From Arcticibacter sp041902385 (GTDB taxonomy: Bacteria; Bacteroidota; Bacteroidia; Sphingobacteriales; Sphingobacteriaceae), in contig NZ_CP169244.1 in assembly GCF_041902385.1 (NCBI RefSeq), positions 2,666,001 to 2,730,000 of the forward strand: a stretch of DNA of 64,000 nucleotides, in the 5' to 3' direction. This document shows, in pieces, positions 8,182 to 18,013 of this stretch. The notes under the pieces were generated by a model, which searched no databases, was not told the DNA's origin, and saw only the letters and a list, made by a program, of their open reading frames with translations. The position numbers and the translations under genes are program-made. How positions within the stretch are numbered: position 1 is the first letter of the stretch; each line of letters begins with the position of its first letter.

Positions 8182-9054
8182 TTAGCCGAAGAGATCGCTG
8201 CTAAGATAACGGTCGCCTCTGTCGCAAACGATAAATACGATCACACCCGACTCCAGTTCCTCAGCTAGCTTCAGGGCCGCGTAGGCAGCACCACCGCTGC
8301 TCATGCCTGCAAAGATTCCTTCGGTGCGGGCGAGCTCTCTTGTGGTCCGCGTAGCGTCCTCCTGCGAAATGTCGATAATGCGGTCTACACGGCTGGCATC
8401 AAAGATCTTAGGTAAATAGGCTTCAGGCCACCTCCGTATTCCGGGTATTGAAGAGTCTTCCGAGGGCTGGCATCCGATGATCTGAACGGATGGGTTTTGT
8501 TCCTTCAGATAGATGGAGTTGCCCATGATCGTTCCGGTGGTACCCATTGCGCTCACGAAGTGGGTGATAGACCCCTGGGTATCGCGCCATATTTCCGGAC
8601 CGGTGGTATGATAGTGTGCTTTGTAGTTGTCGGGATTGGAAAACTGGTTAAGCAGAAAGTAGTCAGATCCTGTCCCCTTTTCCTCCGCGTAATCGCGGCA
8701 GGTTTCCATACTGTCGAGCAGGATCACTTTCGCGCCGAAGGCTTCCATCGTGAGCGTTCGCTCGCGGGTAGAGTTAGATGGCATAACGAGCTCAAGCTGC
8801 AGATCGAACAATCTGGCCATCATTGCCAGCGCGATTCCGGTGTTGCCGCTCGTTGCTTCAATAAGCTTCATGCCGGGTTTAATATCACCTCTTTCTATGG
8901 CATTTCTAATCATGAATAAGGCCGCCCTGTCTTTTACGCTGCCCCCCGGGTTATTGCCTTCAAGCTTCGCGTAGACTTTCACCCGGGGGTTCCTGTTCAG
9001 TTTCACGATTTCCGCCAGAGGAGTGTTTCCCACTAAATCTATTATGCCTGCCAT
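8182..9054 (-). CDS. cysM: Cysteine synthase (O-acetylserine sulfhydrylase), CysM-type
   Basis: This enzyme replaces the acetate of O-acetylserine with sulfide to make L-cysteine, using PLP. The 290-residue protein has the early NTPL motif, the PLP-lysine motif NNPGGSVKDRAA, the substrate loop EATSGNTGIA and the phosphate-binding GTTGT loop. The length and the SDLFG C-terminus fit the CysM/CysK family; B-type is preferred for the short length. It starts 11 bp downstream of the serine acetyltransferase stop, so both steps of cysteine synthesis are made from one operon. Confidence 0.92.
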   Translation of the reverse strand: MAGIIDLVGNTPLAEIVKLNRNPRVKVYAKLEGNNPGGSVKDRAALFMIRNAIERGDIKPGMKLIEATSGNTGIALAMMARLFDLQLELVMPSNSTRERTLTMEAFGAKVILLDSMETCRDYAEEKGTGSDYFLLNQFSNPDNYKAHYHTTGPEIWRDTQGSITHFVSAMGTTGTIMGNSIYLKEQNPSVQIIGCQPSEDSSIPGIRRWPEAYLPKIFDASRVDRIIDISQEDATRTTRELARTEGIFAGMSSGGAAYAALKLAEELESGVIVFIVCDRGDRYLSSDLFG

Positions 9055-9065
9055 TTCGTTGATGT

Positions 9066-9872
9066 TTAAAATTTTCGTTCTAATACTTTTATCTGGGGCT
9101 CATGGTATACCACCGAGCCCGCAGGAACGCTCTTTGTCAGCCATACGTTCCCGCCTATGATGCTGTTGTCGCCGATGTTGGTGTCTCCGCCCAATATGGT
9201 GGCCCCTGAGTAGATCACCACATGGTGCCCCACTGTAGGGTGTCTTTTAACAGAGGCCATGCTCTTTTCTACACTCAGGGCGCCCAGGGTAACGCCCTGA
9301 TAGAGTTTTACATGGTGGCCAATTTCGGTTGTTTCTCCTATTACAATGCCCGTGCCATGGTCAATATACAAATACTCGCCTATTTTGGCTCCGGGATGTA
9401 TATCGATGCCTGTCTTCGAGTGTGCATATTCGGTCAGGATCCGTGGCAGCAGGGGAATATCGAGAGAAAGCAGGGCATGTGCAAGCCGGTAGAAGGATAT
9501 GGCATAAAAGCCCGGGTAAGCTCTGATCACCTCAAATTCACTCCGCGCGGCAGGGTCTCCCTCCAGAATGGCGGATACGTCAGTGTTCAATACCCGGTAG
9601 AGCTCCGGAATACGCGAGAAGAACGCCCTTGCCGCCTCTTCACTATTGCAGCTTTCGCAGGCTCCGGTCGAATCCATGATCTTTTTCAGCTGGATCTGCG
9701 ATGCGCTGATCTCGTCTTCTATTTCCCGGATTGAATTGTAAAGGCGTTTTGACTGCTCTGGATATAAGAGTCGTATCAGGCCTAAAGCCCATGCGGCTAT
9801 TTCCTTGTTGGAAGGAACGGCTTCTATATGCTGGTGTTTGTCAAACAGGTGCTGATAAAAATCTCTGTTCAT
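9066..9872 (-). CDS. cysE: Serine O-acetyltransferase, EpsC/SrpH type
   Basis: This enzyme acetylates L-serine with acetyl-CoA to give O-acetylserine for the next gene, cysM. The C-terminal half is a left-handed beta-helix of hexapeptide repeats with the catalytic region DHGTGIVIGET and GVTLGAL. The N-terminal half is helical, as in EpsC proteins of Bacteroidota, and contains an unusual CESC pair. I prefer the ATG at 9872 (MNRDFYQHLF), which gives 268 residues; in-frame ATGs at 9893 and 9902 would add up to 10 residues. Confidence 0.92.
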   Translation of the reverse strand: MNRDFYQHLFDKHQHIEAVPSNKEIAAWALGLIRLLYPEQSKRLYNSIREIEDEISASQIQLKKIMDSTGACESCNSEEAARAFFSRIPELYRVLNTDVSAILEGDPAARSEFEVIRAYPGFYAISFYRLAHALLSLDIPLLPRILTEYAHSKTGIDIHPGAKIGEYLYIDHGTGIVIGETTEIGHHVKLYQGVTLGALSVEKSMASVKRHPTVGHHVVIYSGATILGGDTNIGDNSIIGGNVWLTKSVPAGSVVYHEPQIKVLERKF

Positions 9873-9902
9873 ATTGCTTGGTCGTTCCCCCATAATATCC
9901 AT

Positions 9903-10245
9903 TCGTTATGCAATGTTAGGAAAAAGAACTTTTACTTGTCAAAATTGCTCTGCAAAAACGGTCTTTGCCAGCCTCCGTCTTCTCTGCCGTCCAGACGGAA
10001 ACGGCACGAAAGCTAGCACGGCTGTAAGAACCCTTCAAGAGTTGCGCCCGCAACGGCGAAAGAAGAAGGTAGGCTAATTCTTCTTCTTTCCCTTTAAACC
10101 GGCCCGTTTCATAGCCATTACAGCAGGATCCCTTCTATGCCTGCTTTTTTGAAAAGTCTATTTGTTTTATTGAGATAATTAAATGCTTTTTAAAGGCCTC
10201 AATGAGATCGCTTCGCTAAGTTTTAATGCCCACAAAGAACACTCA
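9903..10245. other. Intergenic region with one perfect hairpin
   Basis: This gap lies between cysE and cydB. It contains a perfect 11-bp inverted repeat at 10058-10068 / 10080-10090 (gaaagaagaag ... cttcttctttc) with an 11-nt loop but no T-run. A 54-codon plus-strand frame at 9913-10077 (MLGKRTFTCQNCSAK...) has one CxxC pair but no recognisable similarity. I see nothing else. Confidence 0.5.
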
Positions 10246-11279
10246 TCAGCTTTCATCTCCCGTTTTAGAGCGCGGCTCATGAGTGTTTTTCTGGAAACTA
10301 TAAATCAGATAAAAAAGGGCCGGTAAGATAAAAATACTTCCCAGCAGCAGGGCAAGTGCAAGCATGCTGATGGCCTTCTCGTTCCCGCTGTGCTCAAGTA
10401 AGGAAAGATAGCTGCCTCCCTTCAGCACCACAATCTTCGGAAAGTGATGTACTGTAGCAGCGAACAGGATCATGGTTATCTGGAAGCCTGCCAGAATCCG
10501 CAACATGCCGCTTTTTTCTTTACTGAGGAGGTACCACAGAATGACCAGGGAGATGGTAGCAGCAATGATAGCTGCAAGACCTGCTGCATTGCCGAAGATC
10601 CAGCTAAGCAGGGGAATTCCCTCCATATAAGCAACAGTAAAGACCACTGCCCCGCAGATCACAGCGGCGATGCTCATCTGCTTCGACTTTCGGATGAACC
10701 TCATCCGGTCGGCAATATTGTCGGTCTCCCCAACCAGATAAATAGCTGCAAGAAAGCCACAGATAGCCACAGTGAAAAGACCAACAGAAACCGGAAACCA
10801 GTCGAGCCAGCTGAATACGTATGCCGAGAGGAAATCCTGTGCGTTCGGATCAATGTGACCAGACACTGCGCTTCCCGCAATAATGCCCAGAAAGAGGGGG
10901 TAAGAAAGCTGGAGTATACGAAGATCCGGTTATAGAGCACCTGCATTTCGTCAACCACCGCGTCGTAATGGCGGAAAGTGAAAGCCGTTCCTCTTGCAAT
11001 GATCCCGAGCAGCATCAGTACGAGCGGGATGTGCAGGTAAACCGACATGGTGGAATAAATAGTCGGGAACCCGACAAACAGGATCACAATGGTGATAATG
11101 AGCCACATATGATTGGCTTCCCACACCGGACCTATTGCCCGGTACATGGTTTTGCGGGTCACTTTCTTGTTATCGGCAGATGTGAAAAGCTCAATAATTC
11201 CGGCGCCAAAGTCGGCTCCGCCCAGTAAAAGGTATAAAAGGATGGCAGCCCAGAGATAAACGATTACGACGTACAACAT
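10246..11279 (-). pseudogene. cydB: cytochrome bd oxidase subunit II, broken by a 1-nt frameshift
   Basis: CydB is the second membrane subunit of the cytochrome bd quinol oxidase, which reduces oxygen to water in the inner membrane. The N-terminal frame (start 11279) reads normal CydB through VLYNRIFVYSSFLTP and then loses similarity. The next frame picks up at once with LGIIAGSAVSGHIDP and runs to the stop at 10246. Adding one C to the C5 run on the coding strand (G5 at 10896-10900) restores a single 344-residue protein of normal length. It is therefore either a homopolymer consensus error or a recent inactivating deletion. It follows cydA after 11 bp. Confidence 0.85.
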
Positions 11280-11290
11280 AATTTCATTTT

Positions 11291-12619
11291 TTAATGTGAC
11301 AGTTCGTCGGATGGAACATCATATAATTTGTCGACCATTTTGATCTGTCGGTATAGCATGAAGATCACGACAAATGACAGCGATACATAGACAGCTGTGA
11401 AGACGTAAAAGGAGTAGACGATACCGGGCATAGGAGTAACGGCGTCCGCTGTCCGCATAATGCCCTGTATGATCCAGGGTTGCCGTCCAACCTCTGTGAC
11501 TGTCCAGCCGGCTTCCACCGCCAGAAATCCAAAGGGGGTAGCGAAAGCAAAGAGCTGAAGAAGCCAGCGCTTATCAAGCCATTGCTTTTTCTTCCATAGC
11601 GCTATAAAGTAAAGAATGGCGATCATGAGCATTAACATTCCGCAGCCAACCATGATCTGAAATGCGTAGTGCGTGATGGCAACGGGTGGTCTGTCTTCGG
11701 GCGGAATAGTATCAAGTCCTTTTACCTCTGCGTCGAAATCGCCTGTTGCCAGATAGCTGAGCATGCCGGGGATCTTGATAGCGTAGTTAACCTTTTGGCC
11801 CTTCTCGTCGGGGATGCCGCCGAGCACGAGTGCCGCCGATTTTTCTGTGTGGAAATGTGCTTCCATGGCAGCCAGTTTTGCAGGCTGCCTCCGGGCAACA
11901 TCCTTTGCAGAAATATCGCCGCTAAGGGGTTGCAGAATGGCGGCCACTCCCCCAAATAGCGCAGCGATCTTGAAAGACCGGGTGTGGAAGTTCACGTTTT
12001 TCTTCTTAAGGATCATAATGGCGTGCACTCCCGCTACCGCAAACCCAGTAGCGGCAAAGGCAGCAAGGCACATGTGAAGGGCCTGGGAGAACCAGGCGTC
12101 ATTGAACATCGCCTTTATGGGGTCGATATTCAGATATTGCCCATTCACGTAGTCGAAGCCTGCAGGGCTGTTCATCCAGCCATTCGCTGCTACAACCAGG
12201 ATGCCCGAGACCAGTCCGCTGATGCCAACCACCAGACCGGTTACCCAGTGAAACCAGGGGTTAAAGCGGTTCCACCCATACAGGAAGAATCCCAGGGCAA
12301 TGGCTTCAATAAAGAAAGCCGTTCCCTCCAGCGAAAAGGGCATGCCGAAAATTGGCCCTGCATGTTTCATAAAGGTGGGCCAGAGCAAGCCCAGCTCGAA
12401 CGACAGGACCGTTCCTGATACCGCGCCTGTGGCAAAGAAGATAGCCACTCCTTTGCTCCATGCCCTGGTGATGTTCCGATAAACGGGATTGCCTGTTTTA
12501 AGCCAGAGGTAATGCGCAACAGCCATAAAGAATGGCATAACCATCCCAATACAGGAGAACACGATATGGAAGCCTAATGAGACCGCCATCTGTGAACGTG
12601 CAGCTAGAAAATCGTTCAT
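11291..12619 (-). CDS. cydA: Cytochrome bd ubiquinol oxidase subunit I
   Basis: This subunit carries the haems of the cytochrome bd oxidase, a high-affinity terminal oxidase that helps respiration at low oxygen. The 442-residue protein has about nine transmembrane helices, the N-terminal segment MAVSLGFHIVFSCIG with a haem-ligand His, and the GRQPWI motif near the C-terminus. The quinol loop (around ISAKDVARRQPAKLAAMEAHF) is short, as in the CydA short-loop class. It is the first gene of cydAB and lies 150 bp downstream of a histidine kinase gene on the same strand. Confidence 0.96.
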   Translation of the reverse strand: MNDFLAARSQMAVSLGFHIVFSCIGMVMPFFMAVAHYLWLKTGNPVYRNITRAWSKGVAIFFATGAVSGTVLSFELGLLWPTFMKHAGPIFGMPFSLEGTAFFIEAIALGFFLYGWNRFNPWFHWVTGLVVGISGLVSGILVVAANGWMNSPAGFDYVNGQYLNIDPIKAMFNDAWFSQALHMCLAAFAATGFAVAGVHAIMILKKKNVNFHTRSFKIAALFGGVAAILQPLSGDISAKDVARRQPAKLAAMEAHFHTEKSAALVLGGIPDEKGQKVNYAIKIPGMLSYLATGDFDAEVKGLDTIPPEDRPPVAITHYAFQIMVGCGMLMLMIAILYFIALWKKKQWLDKRWLLQLFAFATPFGFLAVEAGWTVTEVGRQPWIIQGIMRTADAVTPMPGIVYSFYVFTAVYVSLSFVVIFMLYRQIKMVDKLYDVPSDELSH

Positions 12620-12769
12620 ATCTTATGCGAGAAGTGTTTAATGTAAAGGACTGCGTGCCCTTGTGATAAGCTCTATCCACCCGTTGTGCACGCCTGCCTG
12701 CACAGAGCATGCGGCAATATTAAAGATTTAAATGTTCAATACCAATTGGAGAACAGGCCGAGGCAAGGG

Positions 12770-14764
12770 TTATGAAGAAGATGACGGAAGCGTGAAAATA
12801 AAGTCTGAACCCACGCCCTTTTCGCTTTTTACCGAAATGCTGCCCTTGTTTGCTTCGATAAAATCTTTACACATGATGAGTCCGAGGCTGGTCCCTTTTT
12901 CATTGTTCGTGCCCGTGGTGCTCACGTTCGTGATCTGGAAGATGCTGTCGAGCCGCTCGTTCTCAATACCCACCCCCGTGTCTTTGATGGTGAACTGCGT
13001 CTCAGCTCCTTTCGTCTCAGCAAGTATGCTCACCTTGCCACCACGGGTAGTGAACTTGATGGCGTTCGACAACATGTTCCTCACAACGAAGTCAAAGTGG
13101 TCGGGATCAGAGTACAACTCTATGTCGGGCTGAACAAAGTTTTCAATCTTAATCAGTTTATTTTCCGCTGTAGCGGAAAGCAGCTGGACGTTGCGGTCAA
13201 CAATCGCCGCGGGATTAAAGTTTTGAGGCTTCAGCCTGATCCCCTTAATCTGCATTTCACCCCATTTCAGCAGCTGATTGAGGGTATCAAGAGATGCATT
13301 ACAGTTGACGATCAGCTTGCCCACAATTTCATGCTTTTCGTCGGGTGTAATGTCATCGTCGTCAATGATGAACAGCAAATTGATCACGGAAGTGATAGGG
13401 AGGCGCAGGTCGTGTGCCAGGATCGAAAAGAACTTGTCCTTCACCGTATTCGACTCCTTTAAGCTGGCGTTGGCTTTATTCAGGAGGGCATTCAGTTTCT
13501 TTGTCTTGAGGTAGAAATAGCCCACTATAAGAAGGACTATAAGAACACAGGCCGTTATCCCCAGGATGATCTTTCTTTCAAGGCTCTGGCGGGCGTTTTC
13601 ATATTTTAGTTCCTTCACTCTTGCCTGAGATTTGCTCAGCTCGTACTCGGCCTGCAGGTTTGATATCTGCTGCGCCATGTCCTGATAGAAGAAGCTGTCG
13701 GCAAGGGCGTTGCTCCGCTCCTTTAATGAAAGAGCTTCTTTATAGTTTTTAAGGTACTTATGCAAGTCGCCCAGGCGCTGGAGTATGTCTATCTCCTGCC
13801 GGTAGGCGCCTTTCTCTCTCACCAGCTTCAGTCCGTCGTGCAGATAGCCCAGGCTTTTCTGGGCGTTGTCTTTCCCATAAACATCTGCAAGGGCCGTCAG
13901 CGTTTGCAGTTCCCTGATATAGTTTTGTATCTCGCGGGAGCGCTTCAGGGCAGACTCAAGGAGCTCAATGGACTTGTCTTTATTGCCTGCCTTCGCGTAC
14001 ACGGACGCCAGATTGTTGATCAGGGTGATGTTCAGGCCCCAGAACTCGGGTTTGCTGCTCTGGTTAATGCCTTTTTTAATATAAAAAATGGCATTGCCGA
14101 ACTCTTTCTTCTCGCGATAGACGATTCCGAAGTTATTGCAAATGTTGAGTGAGAGTCCCGAGAACGGAAGCTTCTTGTCGAGCTGCTCCGCTTTTTTCAG
14201 GTAGACCAGGGCTTTGTCGTATTGTTTCTGACCCATATAGCCCTCGCCAAGCGTGACATTTGCCTCCATAATGCCGGCTTTGTCATTAATTGACTCGCTT
14301 AGTTTCAGTGCATCGAGAAAATAGCCGATCGCCTTATCATAGTTCCCTTTGCGAAGTTCAACTACCCCCAGCCTGATGGTCTCTGCTGCTTCTCCTTTTT
14401 TGTCGCCGATCTCCCGGTAAATGGAGGCAGCCCTCAGGTATTTCTGGCGCGACTCAATAAACTTTCCGAAGTTATCATCGATCATCCCTAACTGGTTTAG
14501 CATTCGCGCCAGGCCGGTGCTGTCTTTTCTTGCCAGAGCCAGGGCCATTCCCTTTTTTGCAAAAAAGGTTGCAGAGTCGGGTTTATAGTAGCGGTATCTT
14601 TTTACGAGCTTCTCATAGTCCTGAATGCGCTGTTCCGGGTGCTTCTCTGATGGTTGGTTCGAGGCCTGGCTGCAAAAACTGGTGAGAAACTGTACAGACA
14701 GAATTAAAATAAGCGCGACCCTGTAAAACAGCATGTATTCAAAAACAAATCGATAGTGATGCAC
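12770..14764 (-). CDS. TPR-containing sensor histidine kinase
   Basis: This 664-residue protein has an N-terminal signal or anchor segment (about residues 10-32), five to seven TPR repeats (about 45-370), a coiled-coil stretch, a membrane helix (about 395-418) and a C-terminal kinase core. The phospho-acceptor motif FFSILAHDLRLPIT contains His451. The N box NMLSNAIKFT and the G1/G2 boxes DTGVGI and GTSLGL complete the ATPase domain. No receiver domain and no response regulator lie next to it. The TPR part is probably periplasmic. It is encoded upstream of cydAB on the same strand, but a functional link is only an inference. A start at 14734 (MLFYRV) is an alternative. Confidence 0.9.
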   Translation of the reverse strand: MHHYRFVFEYMLFYRVALILILSVQFLTSFCSQASNQPSEKHPEQRIQDYEKLVKRYRYYKPDSATFFAKKGMALALARKDSTGLARMLNQLGMIDDNFGKFIESRQKYLRAASIYREIGDKKGEAAETIRLGVVELRKGNYDKAIGYFLDALKLSESINDKAGIMEANVTLGEGYMGQKQYDKALVYLKKAEQLDKKLPFSGLSLNICNNFGIVYREKKEFGNAIFYIKKGINQSSKPEFWGLNITLINNLASVYAKAGNKDKSIELLESALKRSREIQNYIRELQTLTALADVYGKDNAQKSLGYLHDGLKLVREKGAYRQEIDILQRLGDLHKYLKNYKEALSLKERSNALADSFFYQDMAQQISNLQAEYELSKSQARVKELKYENARQSLERKIILGITACVLIVLLIVGYFYLKTKKLNALLNKANASLKESNTVKDKFFSILAHDLRLPITSVINLLFIIDDDDITPDEKHEIVGKLIVNCNASLDTLNQLLKWGEMQIKGIRLKPQNFNPAAIVDRNVQLLSATAENKLIKIENFVQPDIELYSDPDHFDFVVRNMLSNAIKFTTRGGKVSILAETKGAETQFTIKDTGVGIENERLDSIFQITNVSTTGTNNEKGTSLGLIMCKDFIEANKGSISVKSEKGVGSDFIFTLPSSSS

Positions 14765-14878
14765 ATAAAATGCTGAGGTAAAGATAGTCTGTTCCGCCCA
14801 GCATCTGAAATATTTGTTTAGATAGCGTATTTGGCATTTCTATTAGGTTTATTGATGCGGACGACGGAACTTTGCGGC

Positions 14879-16129
14879 ATGGAAAATACGGAGGAAAGTG
14901 TAGAGGGAGGCAGGAGCGCGACGGTTAAAAAGCAAAGTGTTCAGTCGATGGGGCTTTGTATTTTTCTCGCTGGCTTATCGTGTTTCGCGCAGCTGTATCT
15001 TTTTCAGCCCATCATGCCCGAACTCTCCAGACAGTTTCATGTGAATCCGGCGGAGAGTAGTTTCTCCGTCTCATTTTCTACTTTCGGAATGGCTATCGGC
15101 CTTTTTAGTGGTCTCTTTTTTGCTGACCGCGTCGCGCGGAAAAAGCTTATTGCTTTCGCCCTCATTAGTTCTTCCTTGCTCACCATCCTTTCTTCTTTTG
15201 CCGGGTACTTCTGGCTTCTTATTGCTATAAATACCGTGAAGGGAATCCTGCTGGCAGGCTCCGCCTCGATCATCGTGGCCTATATTGCAGAAGAAGTTGA
15301 CCCTGCAGTACTTGGCACCGTGACCAGTATGAACATTGCAGGGAATGCAGTTGGCGGCATGAGCGGCCGCATCGTCACCACGCTGCTCACCGGCTGGTAT
15401 TCCTGGCACGCAGCTACTTTTTTTATCGGCGTGTTTTGTCTTTTGTGCGGTCTCCTCTTCGCCTGGCTGGCGCCCCGCTCTGCGCATTTCAGGCCTGTAG
15501 CAATCAACGTCCGGAGTAAAATAGGGGAGATGCGCAGACATCTGGCCATAAAGCCGCTGCTGTCAGTATTTATTCTCGGCGCTATTCTGCTAGGATGCTT
15601 TGTAAGTGTCTACAATTATCTCGGTTTCAGGCTGGAGGCAGCTCCATTCAGTCTCCCTCATCATCTGATTGCCCTGATCTACCTGATGTATATCATTGGC
15701 ACGGCAGGCTCGCTTTTTGGAGGGATCTACTCAGACAGGATCGGAACGCGCCCTGTGTTGATTCTTATGATGTTCCTGATGTTCATAGCGCTGTTATTCC
15801 TCTTCCCCTCGGAGATCCTTTCTGTTACAGCAGGCCTTGGGATCTTTACATTTGCTTTTTTTGGTGCTCATGCAGTTGCCAGCCGCGTTGTTGCTCAGTT
15901 TATCCCCGCGGAGCGCTCAACGAGCATATCACTTTATCTTTTATTTTATTACCTGGGCTCAAGTATCCTCGGGACGGGCACCGGCCTGGTAATGCATCAA
16001 TGGGGATGGAAGGTTTTCCTGTTTTCTTTGGGCATCCCGGTTCTGGCAGGGCTCATGTTAATTCTGACCATGAGCAGAAGCGTGAACAGGGGAGTGTGGT
16101 CCTCGACCGACAGAAGTTTAAAAAAATAA
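14879..16129 (+). CDS. MFS transporter, YnfM/AraJ-like
   Basis: This 12-helix major facilitator protein probably exports small molecules by proton antiport. The MFS signature between helices 2 and 3 is FADRVARKKLIA, and a second copy (IYSDRIGTRPVL) appears in the C-terminal half. The sequence most resembles the YnfM/inner-membrane efflux group. I chose the ATG at 14879 (MENTEES); an ATG at 14855 and a TTG at 14831 are alternatives. The substrate is unknown. The FAD-Rieske oxidoreductase gene follows after 51 bp on the same strand. Confidence 0.85.
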   Translation: MENTEESVEGGRSATVKKQSVQSMGLCIFLAGLSCFAQLYLFQPIMPELSRQFHVNPAESSFSVSFSTFGMAIGLFSGLFFADRVARKKLIAFALISSSLLTILSSFAGYFWLLIAINTVKGILLAGSASIIVAYIAEEVDPAVLGTVTSMNIAGNAVGGMSGRIVTTLLTGWYSWHAATFFIGVFCLLCGLLFAWLAPRSAHFRPVAINVRSKIGEMRRHLAIKPLLSVFILGAILLGCFVSVYNYLGFRLEAAPFSLPHHLIALIYLMYIIGTAGSLFGGIYSDRIGTRPVLILMMFLMFIALLFLFPSEILSVTAGLGIFTFAFFGAHAVASRVVAQFIPAERSTSISLYLLFYYLGSSILGTGTGLVMHQWGWKVFLFSLGIPVLAGLMLILTMSRSVNRGVWSSTDRSLKK

Positions 16130-16180
16130 AACTTTTGACTCTCGTTTTTCCTTAAGAGGTAAACCACCTCAACAAACACT

Positions 16181-17686
16181 ATGGAAAACTTTTCAGTATG
16201 GAGGGATGAAGTCAGCGGACCATCTTTCCCAAGTCTGAGCGGAGAGCTCGAAGCCGACGTGGTAATCGTTGGCGGGGGAATAACAGGGATCACCGCAGCC
16301 TACCTCTTGTCAATAGCAGGGAAATCAGTAGTTGTGCTCGAAGCATTAGGTGTGGGCCAGAGCTCCACCGGATATTCAACCGGAAATCTTTATGCCACCG
16401 TGGGAGGGGAAGGACTACACTCCATCAGCATGAAGTTCAATGAAGCCAGGCTGACTGAAGTAGTGCAGTCAAGGGCTGCCGCTGTTGACCTCATCGAGGA
16501 GATTATTGCCGTGAATGGTATAGAATGCGACTTTAAAAGGGTTCCCTGGAGTTTGTTTACCGTTGAGGGACAGAGGAAGTCTTTTGTTGATAAAGAAAGG
16601 ACCGCAGCTGCCGCGGCAGGCTTAACTGTGCTGTCTGAGGTGCCTTATACCTGGCCTGTTGCAGACGGTTTTACTGTACCCAATCAGGCACAGTTCAATC
16701 CTCTGAAATATGTGGTTTCGCTCGCAAACAAGATCGAGTCTCCCACCTGCCGGATCTTTGAACACAGCCGTGTGACAAAGGTAGAAGAGGGAGACGTTTG
16801 TGTAGTGGAAACTGAGGCGGGAAGAGTTCGCGCATCTAATATCATCATGGCGACGCACACACCAAAGGGGCTTTATATGGTTCATACCAGCATGGGCCCG
16901 TATCGGGAATATGCTGTTGCTGCCCTTGCAAAAGGCTCATACCCCGAATCTGGAACTTACTGGGAGATGCAGGAGAGCGAACACTACTCCATACGTACTT
17001 ACGACTCGCCAAAGGGACGAATTATCATGGTCCTCGGTGAGATGCACAAGGTAGGGCAGAAGGAAGAAAATCTGGAATGCTACGAGAAACTCGAAGCGTT
17101 TCTCCGGAAGCGGTTTGATGTGGGAGAAGTTGTCTATAAATGGTCAGCTCAGCAATATAAACCCGCCGACAGCATTCCTTACATCGGACTCAGTTCGGGA
17201 AATTCGAAAACCTATATTGCCACTGGCTTCGCAGCTGACGGTCTGACGTATGGGACCCTGGCAGCGATGATTATCAGTGATGCGATCCTTATCAAACCAA
17301 ATCCGTGGAGTAAGACATACGAGGCATCGCGTATCACTCCTCTTGCGTCGGCTTCAAACTTCCTGAAAGAAAACGTTAACGTCGCCTACGAGCTGGTGAA
17401 AGACTTGTTAACCACAGATGCCGACAGCTTCAAGGAGGTAAGGACATATGAGGGGAAGATCATGGAGCTGGAAGGATCGAAGTATGCAGTGCACCGCGAC
17501 GGCGAAGGTGAGCTGCATATCGTTATAGCAATTTGTCCTCACATGGGTTGCGTGGTGCACTGGAACACAGCGGAGCAGTCCTGGGATTGTCCCTGTCATG
17601 GAAGCCGCTTCTCAAAGGACGGAGAGGTGCTCGAAGGTCCGGCAATCAATCCCCTGAAGAAAGTATCGGCTGCCGGAAAGCAATAA
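16181..17686 (+). CDS. FAD-dependent oxidoreductase with C-terminal Rieske [2Fe-2S] domain
   Basis: This 501-residue fusion combines a D-amino-acid-oxidase-like FAD domain (about residues 25-370; dinucleotide motif VIVGGGITGITAAYLL and downstream VVVLEA) with a Rieske domain (about 410-501). The cluster ligands are visible as Cys452-Pro-His454 and Cys470-Pro-Cys-His473. Members of this family (YhfW-like) are widespread, but their substrates are mostly undefined. No membrane segment is visible, so it is probably cytoplasmic. It lies 51 bp after the MFS gene and may be co-transcribed with it. Confidence 0.88.
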   Translation: MENFSVWRDEVSGPSFPSLSGELEADVVIVGGGITGITAAYLLSIAGKSVVVLEALGVGQSSTGYSTGNLYATVGGEGLHSISMKFNEARLTEVVQSRAAAVDLIEEIIAVNGIECDFKRVPWSLFTVEGQRKSFVDKERTAAAAAGLTVLSEVPYTWPVADGFTVPNQAQFNPLKYVVSLANKIESPTCRIFEHSRVTKVEEGDVCVVETEAGRVRASNIIMATHTPKGLYMVHTSMGPYREYAVAALAKGSYPESGTYWEMQESEHYSIRTYDSPKGRIIMVLGEMHKVGQKEENLECYEKLEAFLRKRFDVGEVVYKWSAQQYKPADSIPYIGLSSGNSKTYIATGFAADGLTYGTLAAMIISDAILIKPNPWSKTYEASRITPLASASNFLKENVNVAYELVKDLLTTDADSFKEVRTYEGKIMELEGSKYAVHRDGEGELHIVIAICPHMGCVVHWNTAEQSWDCPCHGSRFSKDGEVLEGPAINPLKKVSAAGKQ

Positions 17687-17710
17687 ATGGCAGGAAAGTA
17701 AATTTCGATA

Positions 17711-17741
17711 TTGAAAGCAATTTTAATTAATACTATAATTG
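17711..17741 (+). promoter_or_regulatory. Candidate Bacteroidota-type promoter
   Basis: A TTG at 17711-17713 is followed after 20 nt by TATAATTG (17734-17741), one mismatch from the TAnnTTTG -7 consensus. It would drive the small membrane protein gene at 17760. Confidence 0.4.
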
Positions 17742-17759
17742 TACTCAAATAATTCACAT

Positions 17760-17984
17760 ATGAGAAGAGCGAACAAATCGCTGAGTATGGGCATGCTTTT
17801 GGTTGCCCTTTCGTTAACTCTGAAACATTTTTTTGTTCAGTTGCCCGACTTCTTGATGGGGCTCCTGCTGGGCTCGGGCATTGGTCTGGAACTTCTCGGT
17901 ATCTATGCCATGAAGCACGATCTTACCCCGGTGAGGAATTTTAAAAAGAAGATTTTTAACAAGATCATCGGAAAGGGAGCATAA
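17760..17984 (+). CDS. Small two-helix membrane protein of unknown function
   Basis: This product of 74 residues, from the ATG at 17760 (MRRANKSLSMGMLL), has two hydrophobic segments (about residues 8-25 and 32-53) and a basic C-terminus ending KKKIFNKIIGKGA. I do not recognise the family. A TTG at 17739 in the same frame lies in the promoter-like region and is unlikely to be the start. Confidence 0.6.
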   Translation: MRRANKSLSMGMLLVALSLTLKHFFVQLPDFLMGLLLGSGIGLELLGIYAMKHDLTPVRNFKKKIFNKIIGKGA

Positions 17985-18013
17985 TGACCAAATCTCCCAT
18001 TTAAAGACAGATA

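Noticed and set aside
9913..10077. 54-codon frame with CQNC motif upstream of cysE
   Set aside because: It has one CxxC pair only, no recognisable similarity and no operon context. It was kept as a note in the intergenic entry.
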